From Streptomyces massasporeus (GTDB taxonomy: Bacteria > Actinomycetota > Actinomycetes > Streptomycetales > Streptomycetaceae), in assembly GCF_014648995.1 (NCBI RefSeq), contig NZ_BMSE01000017.1, forward strand, positions 147,532 to 211,531: a DNA stretch of 64,000 nt. The letters run 5' to 3'. The notes below the pieces were generated by a model, which saw nothing but the letters and a program-made list of their open reading frames with translations, had not been told where the DNA came from and made no database searches. Positions 51,805 to 60,580 of this stretch are shown one piece after another. The first letter of the stretch is position 1; each line of letters opens with the position of its first letter. The position numbers were made by a program, and so were the translations under genes.

Positions 51805-52899
51805 CTAACAGACCTCTTCCAGATCCCGCCAGTCACGAGAATCCGGGCTGTCCGCCACCCACCCGTCCAGCAACCCCCGGACCAGCGCAGCCGGCGCAGC
51901 CAACCCGCACTCCCGCTCGGGAACCCACAGCTGCCCGTCCGTCCGGTGCCCCAGCGGCCCGGGATGCCCCGGCTCACTGTGATCGTGCGGATCGAGATGC
52001 TCCCCGTCGCCCTCGTCCGACGGCATCCGGGACTCCGAGCACATCCGGCACAGCAACCGCACCGACGAGGACCAGTCCTCCGCGGCGAACCCGGCGTCCG
52101 CGGCCAGCTGCTCCAGCGCGTCCCGGTCCGCCTCCGTCGCCGCCTCCAGCAGCACCACCCACGTCGGCACGGGCGACGGAGCCCACAGCTCGATCTCGTC
52201 GAACACCGGGTACGTGTGCCCGGCGGCGGTCGTCCGCTCCCCGTGCGGCACCCCGTCGTGCAGGACGACCTCTCCCCAGCGCCGCCCGGACGACGGCAGC
52301 GGGATGGACAGCACCTCGATCCGCGCGGGATCCAGCCGCCGCCCCCACACGACCTCGGCCTCCCCCTCCGGGGACAGCCGCACGGCCGCGCTGCCGAGGT
52401 CCATGCCGAGGGGCTCACCGGAGTCGTTGGCCGCCCCCGGCACCCGCAGTCCGTAGGCCTGCCAGGCACGCCGGGCCAGCGGCCAGTCCTGAAGCGCGGT
52501 CGCGGCGATGCCGACGTTCCACCAGTCGGGCGCGCCGGTGTCCCGGTCGAGCAGTGCCACGGCCCGCAGTCCGGCCGCCCGCGCCTGCTCCCAGTCGTGC
52601 CGGAACTTGTGCAGCAGCGCGAGGTTGAACCAGGACTCGGAAAGCCAGGGCTCCAGATCGGCGGCACGTGTCAACAGTGCGCCTGCGTCCTCGTACCGGC
52701 CGTCGCCGATGAGGGTGAACGCCCGGTCCGTGGCCTGCCGCCAGGAGGCGGAGGGCCGGTGCCGTCCCTTGCCGAAGATCCTCACGATTCCCGCCTGCCA
52801 GTTCCGTGCGGTGGGCTGGCCGTAGCTGTGTTTCGAGCCCCCGGACACCTTCTCCTTCGCATCCAACCACGTACGGCCTCGAGGGCGCTCATTACCCAT
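51805..52899 (-). CDS. TPR-domain protein
   Basis: Product of 364 residues. Residues ~50-145 form tetratricopeptide helices (ATDRAFTLIGDGRYEDAGALLTRAADLEPWLSESWFNLALLH; ALQDWPLARRAWQAYGL). The C-terminal two-thirds contain a conserved but unnamed domain (LDPARIEVLSIPLPSSGRRWGEVVLHDGVPHGE, SSVRLLCRMCSESRMP, LWVPERECGLAAPAALVRGLL). No membrane helix or catalytic motif is visible. Widespread in Streptomyces; role unknown. Confidence 0.85.
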   Translation of the reverse strand: MGNERPRGRTWLDAKEKVSGGSKHSYGQPTARNWQAGIVRIFGKGRHRPSASWRQATDRAFTLIGDGRYEDAGALLTRAADLEPWLSESWFNLALLHKFRHDWEQARAAGLRAVALLDRDTGAPDWWNVGIAATALQDWPLARRAWQAYGLRVPGAANDSGEPLGMDLGSAAVRLSPEGEAEVVWGRRLDPARIEVLSIPLPSSGRRWGEVVLHDGVPHGERTTAAGHTYPVFDEIELWAPSPVPTWVVLLEAATEADRDALEQLAADAGFAAEDWSSSVRLLCRMCSESRMPSDEGDGEHLDPHDHSEPGHPGPLGHRTDGQLWVPERECGLAAPAALVRGLLDGWVADSPDSRDWRDLEEVC

Positions 52900-52902
52900 G
52901 GG

Positions 52903-54150
52903 TTACCCAGCCACGGGCAGGGTCAGACTGCTCCTTGCCAGTACGCGGGCCAGTGATTCCACCACCTCCGGGGCGTACGTCCCGGCGGTGGCGAGCCGGA
53001 GTTCCTCCAGCGCCGTCAGCGGCCCGCCGGGCCCTCCTTCCCGGGACTTCTCCTCGTACGCGTTCACGGCCCGGACGATTCGCGCGGCGAGCGGCTGCTC
53101 GGCGTAGGGGTCGGCCTGCCGTTCCACGACCACGGCCACCGCCTCGTCGACGCCCGTCTGCCGTACGACGGCTCCGCCGAGCAGGGCGATCCGCCGCTGC
53201 TCCGCGGCGGGCAGCGCGGCGGTGGCGCCCGACGGAACGGGGTCGACGAGGCTCAGCTGGCCGATGTCGTGCATGAGCGCGGCGTACTCCAGCACGGCGA
53301 GCTCGGGCTCGGTCAGCCCCAGGTCACGCCCCACCGCCTTGCTGACCACGGCGACGCGCCGGGCGTGCCCGGCCGGGGTGTATCCGGCGACCTCGGTGGC
53401 CCGGGCGAGGGAGGCGATGGTCTGCCGGTAGGTCGCCCGGACGGCGGCGTACCGGCGGAACGCCATCTGGGCGAGCAGCAGCGGTACGGAGAAGACGGGC
53501 AGCGCCCACAGCCCCACCACGGCGACCGCCAGCGCCATCACCGCCCCGGTCGCGATGACGGCGGACCCGATGCCGTACACGGCCCGCAGCTCGTCCCGCA
53601 GCACCGGCCCGAAGGGCCAGCCGGTGCGGGTGTGGGACAGGGCGGCGGCGAACACCGCGTCGCACAGCGCGGTCAGGGACAGCAGCGCGAGGAGCAGCAG
53701 GGCGTAGGCGGGACCGCTCCAGTCGTCGAACATGCCCCGGTTGTACGGGGGCTGGAAGCACACGGCGACGAATCCGACGGTGAGCACGCGGCGCGCCAGG
53801 TGGTCGAGGGTGGGCCCCTGCCCGCGGGCGACGTGCGGGACGCTGCCGAGCAGGGAGGCGGCCAGCACGACGGCGACGACCTGGGCGGGGCCGTGGTGGG
53901 TGGCCATTCCGCCGGCTTCCCCGAGCAGGGCGTAGGAGAGGGCCGCGGCGGCCCCGAGGGGCGCCGGTTCCCGGACCCGGGCGCCGTTGCGCCGGGTGAG
54001 CTCGCCGACGGTGACGAGGACGCCGAAGGCGAGGGCGACCCGGGGTTCGTCCAGGCCGTGGTGGGAGGTGACGGCGAGGGAGCCGGTCGCGAAGAGGGCG
54101 GCGCAGGCGTGGACAAGGGTGAGGAGCGGTGGCGGCCGGTACGCGCTCAT
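52903..54150 (-). CDS. Membrane protein with degenerate HD domain
   Basis: Product of 415 residues from ATG 54150, overlapping the upstream HD-GYP gene stop (ATGA). Several membrane segments fill ~1-220 (LVHACAALFATGSLAV, AYALLLLALLSLTALCDAVF, VMALAVAVVGLWALPVF). A cytosolic HD domain follows (AGHARRVAVVSKAVGRDLG, YAALMHDIGQLSLVDPVP), but the HHExxDGxGYP block of HD-GYP is replaced (AVVVERQADPYAEQPLAARIV). It may sense rather than hydrolyse cyclic-di-GMP. A longer open frame to 55572 is a shadow of the neighbour. Confidence 0.88.
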   Translation of the reverse strand: MSAYRPPPLLTLVHACAALFATGSLAVTSHHGLDEPRVALAFGVLVTVGELTRRNGARVREPAPLGAAAALSYALLGEAGGMATHHGPAQVVAVVLAASLLGSVPHVARGQGPTLDHLARRVLTVGFVAVCFQPPYNRGMFDDWSGPAYALLLLALLSLTALCDAVFAAALSHTRTGWPFGPVLRDELRAVYGIGSAVIATGAVMALAVAVVGLWALPVFSVPLLLAQMAFRRYAAVRATYRQTIASLARATEVAGYTPAGHARRVAVVSKAVGRDLGLTEPELAVLEYAALMHDIGQLSLVDPVPSGATAALPAAEQRRIALLGGAVVRQTGVDEAVAVVVERQADPYAEQPLAARIVRAVNAYEEKSREGGPGGPLTALEELRLATAGTYAPEVVESLARVLARSSLTLPVAG

Positions 54151-55484
54151 CGGTGCGCTCCCGGACGGCCGGCCAGACGGGTGCCGGGCGGGGGCACGCG
54201 GGACGGGCGGGTCTCCTCGTCGTCGGCGGTCACGGCGGGGTGCCATCCCGTACGCCCGACGGCCTCGACGAGCGCCGCGACCATCACCGGGTCGAACTGG
54301 CTGCCCGCGCACCGCTCCAGCTCCGCCAGGGCCACGGAGACGGGCCGGGCCCTGCTGTAGCTGCGGGTGGAGGTCATGGCGTCGAAGGCGTCCGCGACGG
54401 CCACGACCCGTGCGGACTCGGGGATCTGACGGCCCACCAGGCCGTAGGGGTAGCCGCTGCCGTCGAGCCGCTCGTGATGGTGCAGCACGGCGGCGCGGGC
54501 CTCGCCGAGGAAGCCGATGCCGCGCACCATCTCGTGCCCGTACTCCGGGTGCAGCTCGATCACCCGCCGCTCCTCGGGTGTCAGCGGCCCGTCCTTCCTG
54601 AGCAGCCGGGTGGGCACGCCCAGCTTGCCCACGTCGTGCAGGATCCCGGCGAAGCGGAGCACCTCCACGCGTTCGTCGGCCATGCCCAGCTCGCGCGCGA
54701 TCATCATCGAGGCCTGCCCGACGCGCTCGCTGTGCCCGCGGGTGTACCCGTCCTTGATGTCGACGGCCTGCACCAGCGCCCGGATGGTCGCCTGATGGGC
54801 GGCGCGTTCCCGGTGGTACTGCGCGAACGCCCACCACGAGACGCACATGGGCAGCAGGACGAGCAGCGCGGAGACGGGCCCGTAGGGGCTGCGCCACAGG
54901 ACGGCCATCATCAGCCCGGCGAGGCCGTGCACGGCGATCGGGGCGAGCGAGCGGGCCACCAGGCCGCGCCAGGCCCGCCGTACCGGCACCCGCTCCGCCA
55001 CGGCCAGGATGCCGCCGTCGAGCAGCGCGAGCACCAGGCAGAACGCCAGCACGGCCGCTCCGGCCGGACCGAGGGCGTACGGGACGTCGCCCGCCGCGAC
55101 CGCGTCCCGCCCACCGAGCCGCCGGTGCACCTCGGCCGCGGCCCACACCCCGAGGACGAGCTGTGCGGCCCGCCATACCCGCCGCAGCGCCACGGGCCGC
55201 TGCGCGACCTGCGAGAGCAGTGCGCCGGGCACGACCACCAGCGCCGCGGCGGGCGCAGGCAACAGGAAGGCGCCGGCGAGCAGTACGGGGTAGAAGGTCC
55301 CGGCCGGGTGGGAGATCCCCACGAACCGGGACCGGGCCACGCGCTCGCACCCCGCGTACAGCGCCGCGAGCAGCGCGGCCGCCCACCAGGGCGTGCGGAC
55401 GCCCGGCAGTGGCAGCAGGCAGAGCAGCGCGGCCATGGCGGCACAGGCGATGTAGACACGTGCCCGTGCCGGTACCGCTTCCAT
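54147..55484 (-). CDS. Membrane-bound HD-GYP-type phosphodiesterase
   Basis: Product of 445 residues from ATG 55484. Eight or so membrane helices (~1-230; MASE-like sensor: AALLCLLPLPGVRTPWWAAALL, FLLPAPAAALVVVPGALL) are followed by HD-GYP: YTRGHSERVGQASMMIARELG, FAGILHDVGKLGVPTRLLRK, VLHHHERLDGSGYPYGL and VADAFDAMTSTRSY. All HD and GYP residues are in place, so it is likely active on cyclic-di-GMP or related dinucleotides. Confidence 0.92.
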   Translation of the reverse strand: MEAVPARARVYIACAAMAALLCLLPLPGVRTPWWAAALLAALYAGCERVARSRFVGISHPAGTFYPVLLAGAFLLPAPAAALVVVPGALLSQVAQRPVALRRVWRAAQLVLGVWAAAEVHRRLGGRDAVAAGDVPYALGPAGAAVLAFCLVLALLDGGILAVAERVPVRRAWRGLVARSLAPIAVHGLAGLMMAVLWRSPYGPVSALLVLLPMCVSWWAFAQYHRERAAHQATIRALVQAVDIKDGYTRGHSERVGQASMMIARELGMADERVEVLRFAGILHDVGKLGVPTRLLRKDGPLTPEERRVIELHPEYGHEMVRGIGFLGEARAAVLHHHERLDGSGYPYGLVGRQIPESARVVAVADAFDAMTSTRSYSRARPVSVALAELERCAGSQFDPVMVAALVEAVGRTGWHPAVTADDEETRPSRVPPPGTRLAGRPGAHR

Positions 55485-55638
55485 GAGCCCCTCCCCCGGC
55501 CATGTCCGTCAGGCATCGGAGCCTAGGGCGGCGGCAGGGGGGTTCGTGGGGCGATAACCCGCGAATTAGCACGTTCGAGTGACGTGTTCGAGGGTGACTA
55601 CCCCTGCAGAGGCGGGGTAGTTGAAACGCGCAGGAGGG

Positions 55639-55950
55639 TCAGGACTCCTGTGGCGTGGCGGGCGAGGCCGTGACGTCCTGCTCGGGGACGGCCTGGCCGG
55701 AGCGGATCAGGTCGATCCGCCCCATGACCTTGTCCCGCAGGTCGCCCGGCACGTCGTCGTGCCCGCAGCAGCGCTTGACGAGCTTCTTCACGGCCTGCTC
55801 GAGCCCGTACTTCTCGAGGCAGGGCGAGCACTCCTCGAAGTGGTGCTCGAACTTCACGCAGTCCGAGTCCGGCATCTCACGGTCGAGGAACTCGTAGAGA
55901 TGATCGAGGATTTCGCTGCAATCCGTCTCGTGCGGCTCTCCGCAGCTCAT
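55639..55950 (-). CDS. rsrA: Zinc redox-sensing anti-sigma factor RsrA
   Basis: Product of 103 residues. Zinc ligands Cys11, His37, Cys41 and Cys44 are all in place (HHFEECSPCLEKYG) along with Cys3, Cys31, Cys61 and Cys62, exactly as in S. coelicolor RsrA. Thiol oxidation forms a disulfide, releases zinc and frees SigR. The ATG overlaps the sigR stop by 4 bp. Confidence 0.97.
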   Translation of the reverse strand: MSCGEPHETDCSEILDHLYEFLDREMPDSDCVKFEHHFEECSPCLEKYGLEQAVKKLVKRCCGHDDVPGDLRDKVMGRIDLIRSGQAVPEQDVTASPATPQES

Positions 55951-56633
55951 GACCCCGAGCCTTTCGCTTCGTTCGACTCTCCGGCACCGGCCGGGACCAT
56001 CCCGCGGTCACGGGCGTAGTCCTCCAGCATGCCGCGCAGCTGACGGCGGCCCCGGTGCAGCCGGGACATCACCGTACCGATGGGTGTCCCCATGATGTCG
56101 GCGATCTCCTTGTAGGCAAACCCCTCGACGTCCGCGAGATAGACGGCGATGCGGAACTCCTCGGGGATGGCCTGGAGCGCCTGCTTCACGTCCGAGTCGG
56201 GCAGGTGGTCGAGCGCCTGCGACTCCGCGGAGCGCAAGCCCGTCGACATGTGCGACTCGGCGCGGGCGAGCTGCCAGTCCTCGATCTCCTCGGCCGCGGA
56301 GCGCTGAGGTTCGCGCTGCTTCTTGCGGTACGAGTTGATGAAGGTGTTGGTGAGGATCCGGTACAGCCACGCCTTGAGGTTGGTGCCCTCGCGGAACTGG
56401 TGGAAGGACGCGTACGCCTTGGCGTACGTCTCCTGCACCAGGTCCTCGGCGTCGGCCGGGTTGCGCGTCATGCGCAGCGCGGCCGAGTACATCTGGTCGA
56501 GGAACTCGAGCGCGTCCCGCTCGAAGCGCGCGCTGCGCTCCGCGGCCGTCTCCGCGCCCGTGCCGCCCTGGCCCTCGGGCTGCTCCGACCGGCCGTTTTC
56601 GGTCCCTGCGTCGGTCCCAGTGACCGGACCCAC
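55947..56633 (-). CDS. sigR: Thiol-stress ECF sigma factor SigR
   Basis: Product of 228 residues from GTG 56633 (VGPVTGTDAGTENGRSEQPE). Region 2: FLDQMYSAALRMTRNPADAEDLVQETYAKAYASF, FREGTNLKAWLYRILTNTFINSYRKKQR; region 4: FRIAVYLADVEGFAYKEIADIMGTPIGTVMSRLHRGRRQL. A second start, ATG 56798, adds exactly 55 residues (MGSTICPTRSSRADLDWTVL...), equal to the unstable SigR' form known in S. coelicolor. SigR directs thiol homeostasis, Clp and Lon protease genes and its own operon. RsrA is the partner. Confidence 0.97.
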   Translation of the reverse strand: MGPVTGTDAGTENGRSEQPEGQGGTGAETAAERSARFERDALEFLDQMYSAALRMTRNPADAEDLVQETYAKAYASFHQFREGTNLKAWLYRILTNTFINSYRKKQREPQRSAAEEIEDWQLARAESHMSTGLRSAESQALDHLPDSDVKQALQAIPEEFRIAVYLADVEGFAYKEIADIMGTPIGTVMSRLHRGRRQLRGMLEDYARDRGMVPAGAGESNEAKGSGS

Positions 56634-56856
56634 CTCCTCGAGTGTTCTCGTGAGACCGAGACCGGTCTCACCCGAATCGGAGGATAGACGACGATCCGGT
56701 CCGCCCGCCGCCCGAATAGGGGCGGTCCTGGCCGCGTGCAGCACCGTCCAGTCCAGGTCGGCGCGGCTGCTGCGGGTCGGGCAGATGGTCGAACCCATGC
56801 GGCGGACTCCCTCTCCTAAGACGTCGGCGCTGGTCTCCAGCACGTACGTCCCGCAC

Positions 56857-56883
56857 AACAGTGACCGCCGCCCCGGCATTCCC
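56857..56883 (-). promoter_or_regulatory. SigR-dependent autoregulatory promoter (sigRp2-like)
   Basis: On the minus strand GGGAAT (complement of 56878-56883) is followed, after exactly 18 bp, by GTT (complement of 56857-56859). This is the SigR consensus GGAAT-N18-GTT. Transcription would begin about 50 bp before the SigR' start at 56798. Confidence 0.88.
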
Positions 56884-56889
56884 GAAGCT

Positions 56890-57546
56890 TTACCCGAGTG
56901 ACCCGGTCCACTCCACGACCGCGTCCGTGATGACCGCCACGGCTTCGTCCTGCGAGAGGTCCGCCCGTTTCGGCACGGCGAAGCCATGATCCCCGTACGG
57001 GATCTCCACGAGCGCGTACGTCCCCTCGGGGAACTCCGCCGGCTTCCCGAACGGGTCGTTGCCGCCCTGCACGACCAGGGTGGGCACCCCGGAGCCCAGC
57101 AGCTCGTCGGCGCGGGACTTCTCCGGCTTGCCCGGGGGGTGGAGCGGGAAGCCGAGCGCGAGCACGGCGTGGGCGCCCAGCTCGGTCGCGGTGCGGCAGG
57201 CCACCCGGGCCCCGGCGCTGCGCCCGCCGGAGATCACCGGCAGCCCGGACTTCGCCAGCGCGGGCCAGATGCCGCGCCAGCCGGCGTCCAGGGTCTTCGG
57301 CGCGGGTGCCAGCTTCTTCCCGGCCACCCGCCAGGGCTGCTCCACCCGGGCGACGGTCACGCCGTGGGCGGGCAGGACCTCGGCCAGAGCCGTCAGGTCG
57401 CGGGCCTCGATGCCGCCGCCCGCGCCGTGGCTCACGGCGAGGACCAACCGGGCCTTCTTCGCCTCGTGCCAGGTGATACGGGCGGTTCCGGCCTCGGTCT
57501 CGACGGTCTCGGTGGTCGTGCGGGCCGTCTTCGTCACATGCGTCAC
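56890..57546 (-). CDS. Alpha/beta-hydrolase-fold protein (KANL3/Tex30-like)
   Basis: Product of 218 residues from GTG 57546. Strand-turn motifs: LVLAVSHGAGGGIEARDL, VISGGRSAGARVACRTAT (nucleophile Ser in GGRSAG), LGFPLHPPGKPEKSRADEL, TLVVQGGNDPFGKPAEF and a final His in YGDHGFAVPKR. It matches DUF1749/KANL3-type hydrolases of unknown substrate. Its start is 2 bp from the SRAP stop, so they are co-transcribed. Confidence 0.88.
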   Translation of the reverse strand: MTHVTKTARTTTETVETEAGTARITWHEAKKARLVLAVSHGAGGGIEARDLTALAEVLPAHGVTVARVEQPWRVAGKKLAPAPKTLDAGWRGIWPALAKSGLPVISGGRSAGARVACRTATELGAHAVLALGFPLHPPGKPEKSRADELLGSGVPTLVVQGGNDPFGKPAEFPEGTYALVEIPYGDHGFAVPKRADLSQDEAVAVITDAVVEWTGSLG

Positions 57547-57547
57547 G

Positions 57548-58363
57548 TCAGAAGAGTGTGCCCTCTTCGGGCCCTTCCAGCTCCTTCAGCAGCTCCGGCC
57601 CGTTGTTGCGGACGTTACTGACGGCCGTGGCGACGGGGTAGGCCCGCATCAGCCCGGCGGGCGGCGGGGCGAGCAGCTCGCGCAGGTCGTCGGCGTCCGT
57701 GCGGGACGGGTCCAGCCAGGCGTTCCAGCGGTCGGGCGTCAGCATCAGCGGCATCCGGGGGTGGATCTCGGCGAGTGCCCGGGGGCCGTCGGCCGGGGAC
57801 ACCGCGAGAGGGCTCTGCTCGGCCTCCGTGGTGAGGACCGAGCACGTCACCCACCACGCCTGCGGGTGGTCGTCCGGCAGCGTCTTGTCACGCCAGAACT
57901 CGTACAGCCCGGCCATCGCGAAGACCGAGCCGTCGGCCGGTGTCACGAAGTACGGCTGCTTGCGGGGCCGCTTCTTCTTGCCCTCGACCTCCAGCTCGCG
58001 CTCCTGGGTACCGGTGACCCACTCGTAGTAGCCGTCCGCGGGCAGGATGCAGCGCCGGGAGGTGAAGGCGCGTCGGTAGGACGGCTTCTCGTGGACGGTC
58101 TCCGCGCGGGCGTTGATCATCCGGGCGCCGCCCTCGGGCGTCTTCGACCAGGACGGGACGAGCCCCCACTTCAGCGTGCGCAGCTGCCGAACCGGCCGCG
58201 GGTCGTCCGCGTCTTTCAGGGGGCGGTCCAGGACGGCGTAGACCTCTTTGGTGGGCGCCACGTTGTAGTCCGGCGCGAGGGTCTCCTCGGGCTCCCACTT
58301 CTCGATCTCAAAGATTCCTGCGAGATCCTCTGGCCTACGACTCGCTGAATACCGTCCGCACAT
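57548..58363 (-). CDS. SRAP-family abasic-site DNA-protein crosslinking protein (YedK/HMCES)
   Basis: Product of 271 residues from ATG 58363 so that Cys2 (MCGRYSASRRPED) is N-terminal after Met removal, as needed for crosslinking. Other SRAP residues: YNVAPTKEVYAV, LKWGLVPSWSK, MINARAETVHEKPSYRRAF, RCILPADGYYEW, and the catalytic His in HPRMPLML. It shields abasic sites in single-stranded DNA. It lies directly upstream of the hydrolase-sigR region. Confidence 0.95.
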   Translation of the reverse strand: MCGRYSASRRPEDLAGIFEIEKWEPEETLAPDYNVAPTKEVYAVLDRPLKDADDPRPVRQLRTLKWGLVPSWSKTPEGGARMINARAETVHEKPSYRRAFTSRRCILPADGYYEWVTGTQERELEVEGKKKRPRKQPYFVTPADGSVFAMAGLYEFWRDKTLPDDHPQAWWVTCSVLTTEAEQSPLAVSPADGPRALAEIHPRMPLMLTPDRWNAWLDPSRTDADDLRELLAPPPAGLMRAYPVATAVSNVRNNGPELLKELEGPEEGTLF

Positions 58364-58413
58364 ACGTGCCACACTGCCAGATTCCATCCGACCGCAGGGA
58401 GCCAACGCCGCAC

Positions 58414-59136
58414 ATGGACAGCACCGCAACCGCCTCGCTCGCCTCCCTCTGGGACGAGGTGTCCGGCACGCAGCCCGATCCCGACCTGTGGGTGGTGCTC
58501 GCGACCCTGGGCGCCGCGCTCGCCGTGGTGGTCCCGCACGGCCTGTGGCGCATCTCCCGCAACGCCATCACCATCGCCCACGAGGGCGGCCACGGGCTCG
58601 TGGCCCTGCTCACCGGCCGCACCCTCACCGGCATACGCCTGCACTCGGACACCAGCGGCCTGACCGTCAGCCGCGGCAAGCCGCACGGCATCGGCATGAT
58701 CCTCACCGCGGCCGCGGGGTACACGGCCCCGCCCCTGCTGGGCCTCGGCGGGGCTTCCCTGCTGGGCTCGGGCCGGATCACGCTCCTGCTGTGGCTGGCC
58801 ACGGCCCTGCTCCTCGCCATGCTCGTGATGATCCGCAACGCCTACGGCGCCCTGACCATGCTCGTCACCGGCGGCCTGTTCGTGCTGGTGTCCTGGCTGG
58901 CCGGGCCCCAGGTCCAGGCGGCGTTCGCGTACGCGGTGGTGTGGTTCCTGCTGATCGGCGGAGTCCGCCCGGCCTTCGAACTCCAGGCGAAGCGGGCGCG
59001 GGGCGGGGCGGGCGACTCGGACGCGGACCAGCTGTCGCGGCTGACGCACGTACCGGCGGGGCTGTGGTTCTTCCTCTTCCACGCGGTGTCGTTGTGCTCG
59101 CTGATCGGCGGCGGGCGCTGGCTGCTGGAGATGTGA
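58414..59136 (+). CDS. M50B-like membrane metallopeptidase
   Basis: Product of 240 residues from ATG 58414. TITIAHEGGHGLVALLTGR gives a His-Glu-x-x-His zinc site within a membrane helix; AAGYTAPPLLGLGGASLLGSG and RNAYGALTMLVTGGLFVLV supply further segments (about six in all). M50B-like proteins occur in actinobacteria without known substrate. It is divergent from the SRAP gene over 50 bp. Confidence 0.88.
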   Translation: MDSTATASLASLWDEVSGTQPDPDLWVVLATLGAALAVVVPHGLWRISRNAITIAHEGGHGLVALLTGRTLTGIRLHSDTSGLTVSRGKPHGIGMILTAAAGYTAPPLLGLGGASLLGSGRITLLLWLATALLLAMLVMIRNAYGALTMLVTGGLFVLVSWLAGPQVQAAFAYAVVWFLLIGGVRPAFELQAKRARGGAGDSDADQLSRLTHVPAGLWFFLFHAVSLCSLIGGGRWLLEM

Positions 59137-59232
59137 CGGCCGACCCGAGGGGCACGTGGCCCCCGGCGTGTGCGGCTCCACCACGCGGGCGCGACCGGCG
59201 CCGACGGCGCCGCACTCGGAAGTCGGCTGGCT

Positions 59233-59240
59233 TATAAAGT
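59233..59240 (+). promoter_or_regulatory. -10 element and leaderless start of aroA
   Basis: TATAAAGT ends six bases before the aroA ATG (59247) with no ribosome site between, so a leaderless transcript is likely. It is strikingly AT-rich for this DNA. No -35 hexamer stands out. Confidence 0.55.
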
Positions 59241-59246
59241 GGGGCC

Positions 59247-60563
59247 ATGGCCCCGAACACCGCAGACACCGCCCTCTGGCCCGCCCCGCACGCGAGCGGA
59301 GCCGTCGACGCGACGGTCCACGTGCCCGGGTCCAAGTCGGTCACCAACCGTGCCCTGGTCCTCGCCTCCCTCGCCTCCGAGCCCGGCTGGCTGCGCCGCC
59401 CCCTGCGCTCCCGGGACACCCTGCTGATGGCCGGGGCGCTGCGCGCGATGGGCATCGAGATCGAGGAAGGCGTGGGCCCCGACGGCACCGGCGAGGCCTG
59501 GCGGGTGATCCCCACGGGCCTGCGCGGCCCGGCCACGGTCGACGTCGGCAACGCCGGCACGGTGATGCGGTTCCTGCCGCCGGTCTCCGCGCTCGCCGAC
59601 GGCCCCGTCCGGTTCGACGGGGACCCCCGTTCCTACGAGCGTCCGCTGAACGGCGTCATCGACGCGCTGCGTCAGCTCGGCGCCCGCATCGACGACGACG
59701 GCCGCGGCGCCCTGCCGATGACCGTGCACGGCAGCGGCGCCCTCGAAGGCGGCACGGTCACCGTGGACGCCTCCTCCTCGTCCCAGTTCGTGAGCGCCCT
59801 GCTGCTGTCCGGGCCGCGCTTCAACCAGGGCGTCGAGGTCCGCCACACCGGCGCCACGCTGCCCTCCATGCCGCACATCCGCATGACCGTGGACATGCTG
59901 CGCGCGGTCGGCGCCCAGGTGGACACGCCCGAGTCGGGTGGCGAGCCGAACGTCTGGCGGGTCTCGCCGGGCGCCCTGCTCGGCCGGGACCTGGTCATCG
60001 AGCCGGATCTGTCCAACGCCCAGCCGTTCCTCGCGGCGGCACTGGTGACCGGCGGCAAGGTCGTCGTCCCGGACTGGCCCTCCCGCACCACGCAGCCCGG
60101 TGACCGGCTGCGCGAGATCTTCACCGAGATGGGCGGCTCCTGCGAACTGACCGAGTTCGGGCTGGTGTTCACCGGCTCCGGCTCGATCCACGGCATCGAC
60201 GTCGACCTGGGCGAGGTCGGCGAGCTGACGCCGGGCATCGCGGCGGTCGCCGCCCTCGCGGACTCCCCGTCGACCCTGCGCGGCGTGGCCCACCTGCGGC
60301 TGCACGAGACGGACCGGCTGGCGGCGCTGACCAAGGAGATCAACGAACTCGGCGGCGACGTCACGGAGACCGCCGACGGTCTGCACATCCGCCCGCGCCG
60401 GCTGCACGGCGGGATCTTCCACACCTACGACGACCACCGCATGGCCACGGCCGGCGCGATCATCGGACTCGCGGTGGAGGGCGTGCAGATCGAGAACGTG
60501 GCGACGACGGCCAAAACCCTGCCCGACTTCCCCGATCTGTGGACCGGGATGCTCGGGGCGTAG
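59247..60563 (+). CDS. aroA: 3-phosphoshikimate 1-carboxyvinyltransferase (EPSP synthase)
   Basis: Product of 438 residues. Signatures: HVPGSKSVTNRALVLAS near the start, VDVGNAGTVMRFLPP, GDPRSYERPLNGVIDAL, ASSSSQFVSALLL, LRLHETDRLAALTKEI and TYDDHRMATAGAIIGL. It makes EPSP from shikimate-3-P and PEP in aromatic amino acid synthesis. It is class I-like and so expected to be glyphosate-sensitive; this is inference. rsgA follows after 17 bp. Confidence 0.97.
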   Translation: MAPNTADTALWPAPHASGAVDATVHVPGSKSVTNRALVLASLASEPGWLRRPLRSRDTLLMAGALRAMGIEIEEGVGPDGTGEAWRVIPTGLRGPATVDVGNAGTVMRFLPPVSALADGPVRFDGDPRSYERPLNGVIDALRQLGARIDDDGRGALPMTVHGSGALEGGTVTVDASSSSQFVSALLLSGPRFNQGVEVRHTGATLPSMPHIRMTVDMLRAVGAQVDTPESGGEPNVWRVSPGALLGRDLVIEPDLSNAQPFLAAALVTGGKVVVPDWPSRTTQPGDRLREIFTEMGGSCELTEFGLVFTGSGSIHGIDVDLGEVGELTPGIAAVAALADSPSTLRGVAHLRLHETDRLAALTKEINELGGDVTETADGLHIRPRRLHGGIFHTYDDHRMATAGAIIGLAVEGVQIENVATTAKTLPDFPDLWTGMLGA

Positions 60564-60580
60564 GACGCGGGGATCACGTC

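Noticed and set aside
52903..55572. Apparent 889-residue fusion of the HD protein
   Set aside because: Upstream of 54150 the frame is the shadow of the HD-GYP gene, whose own membrane and HD-GYP motifs are in another frame. The ATGA overlap marks separate genes.
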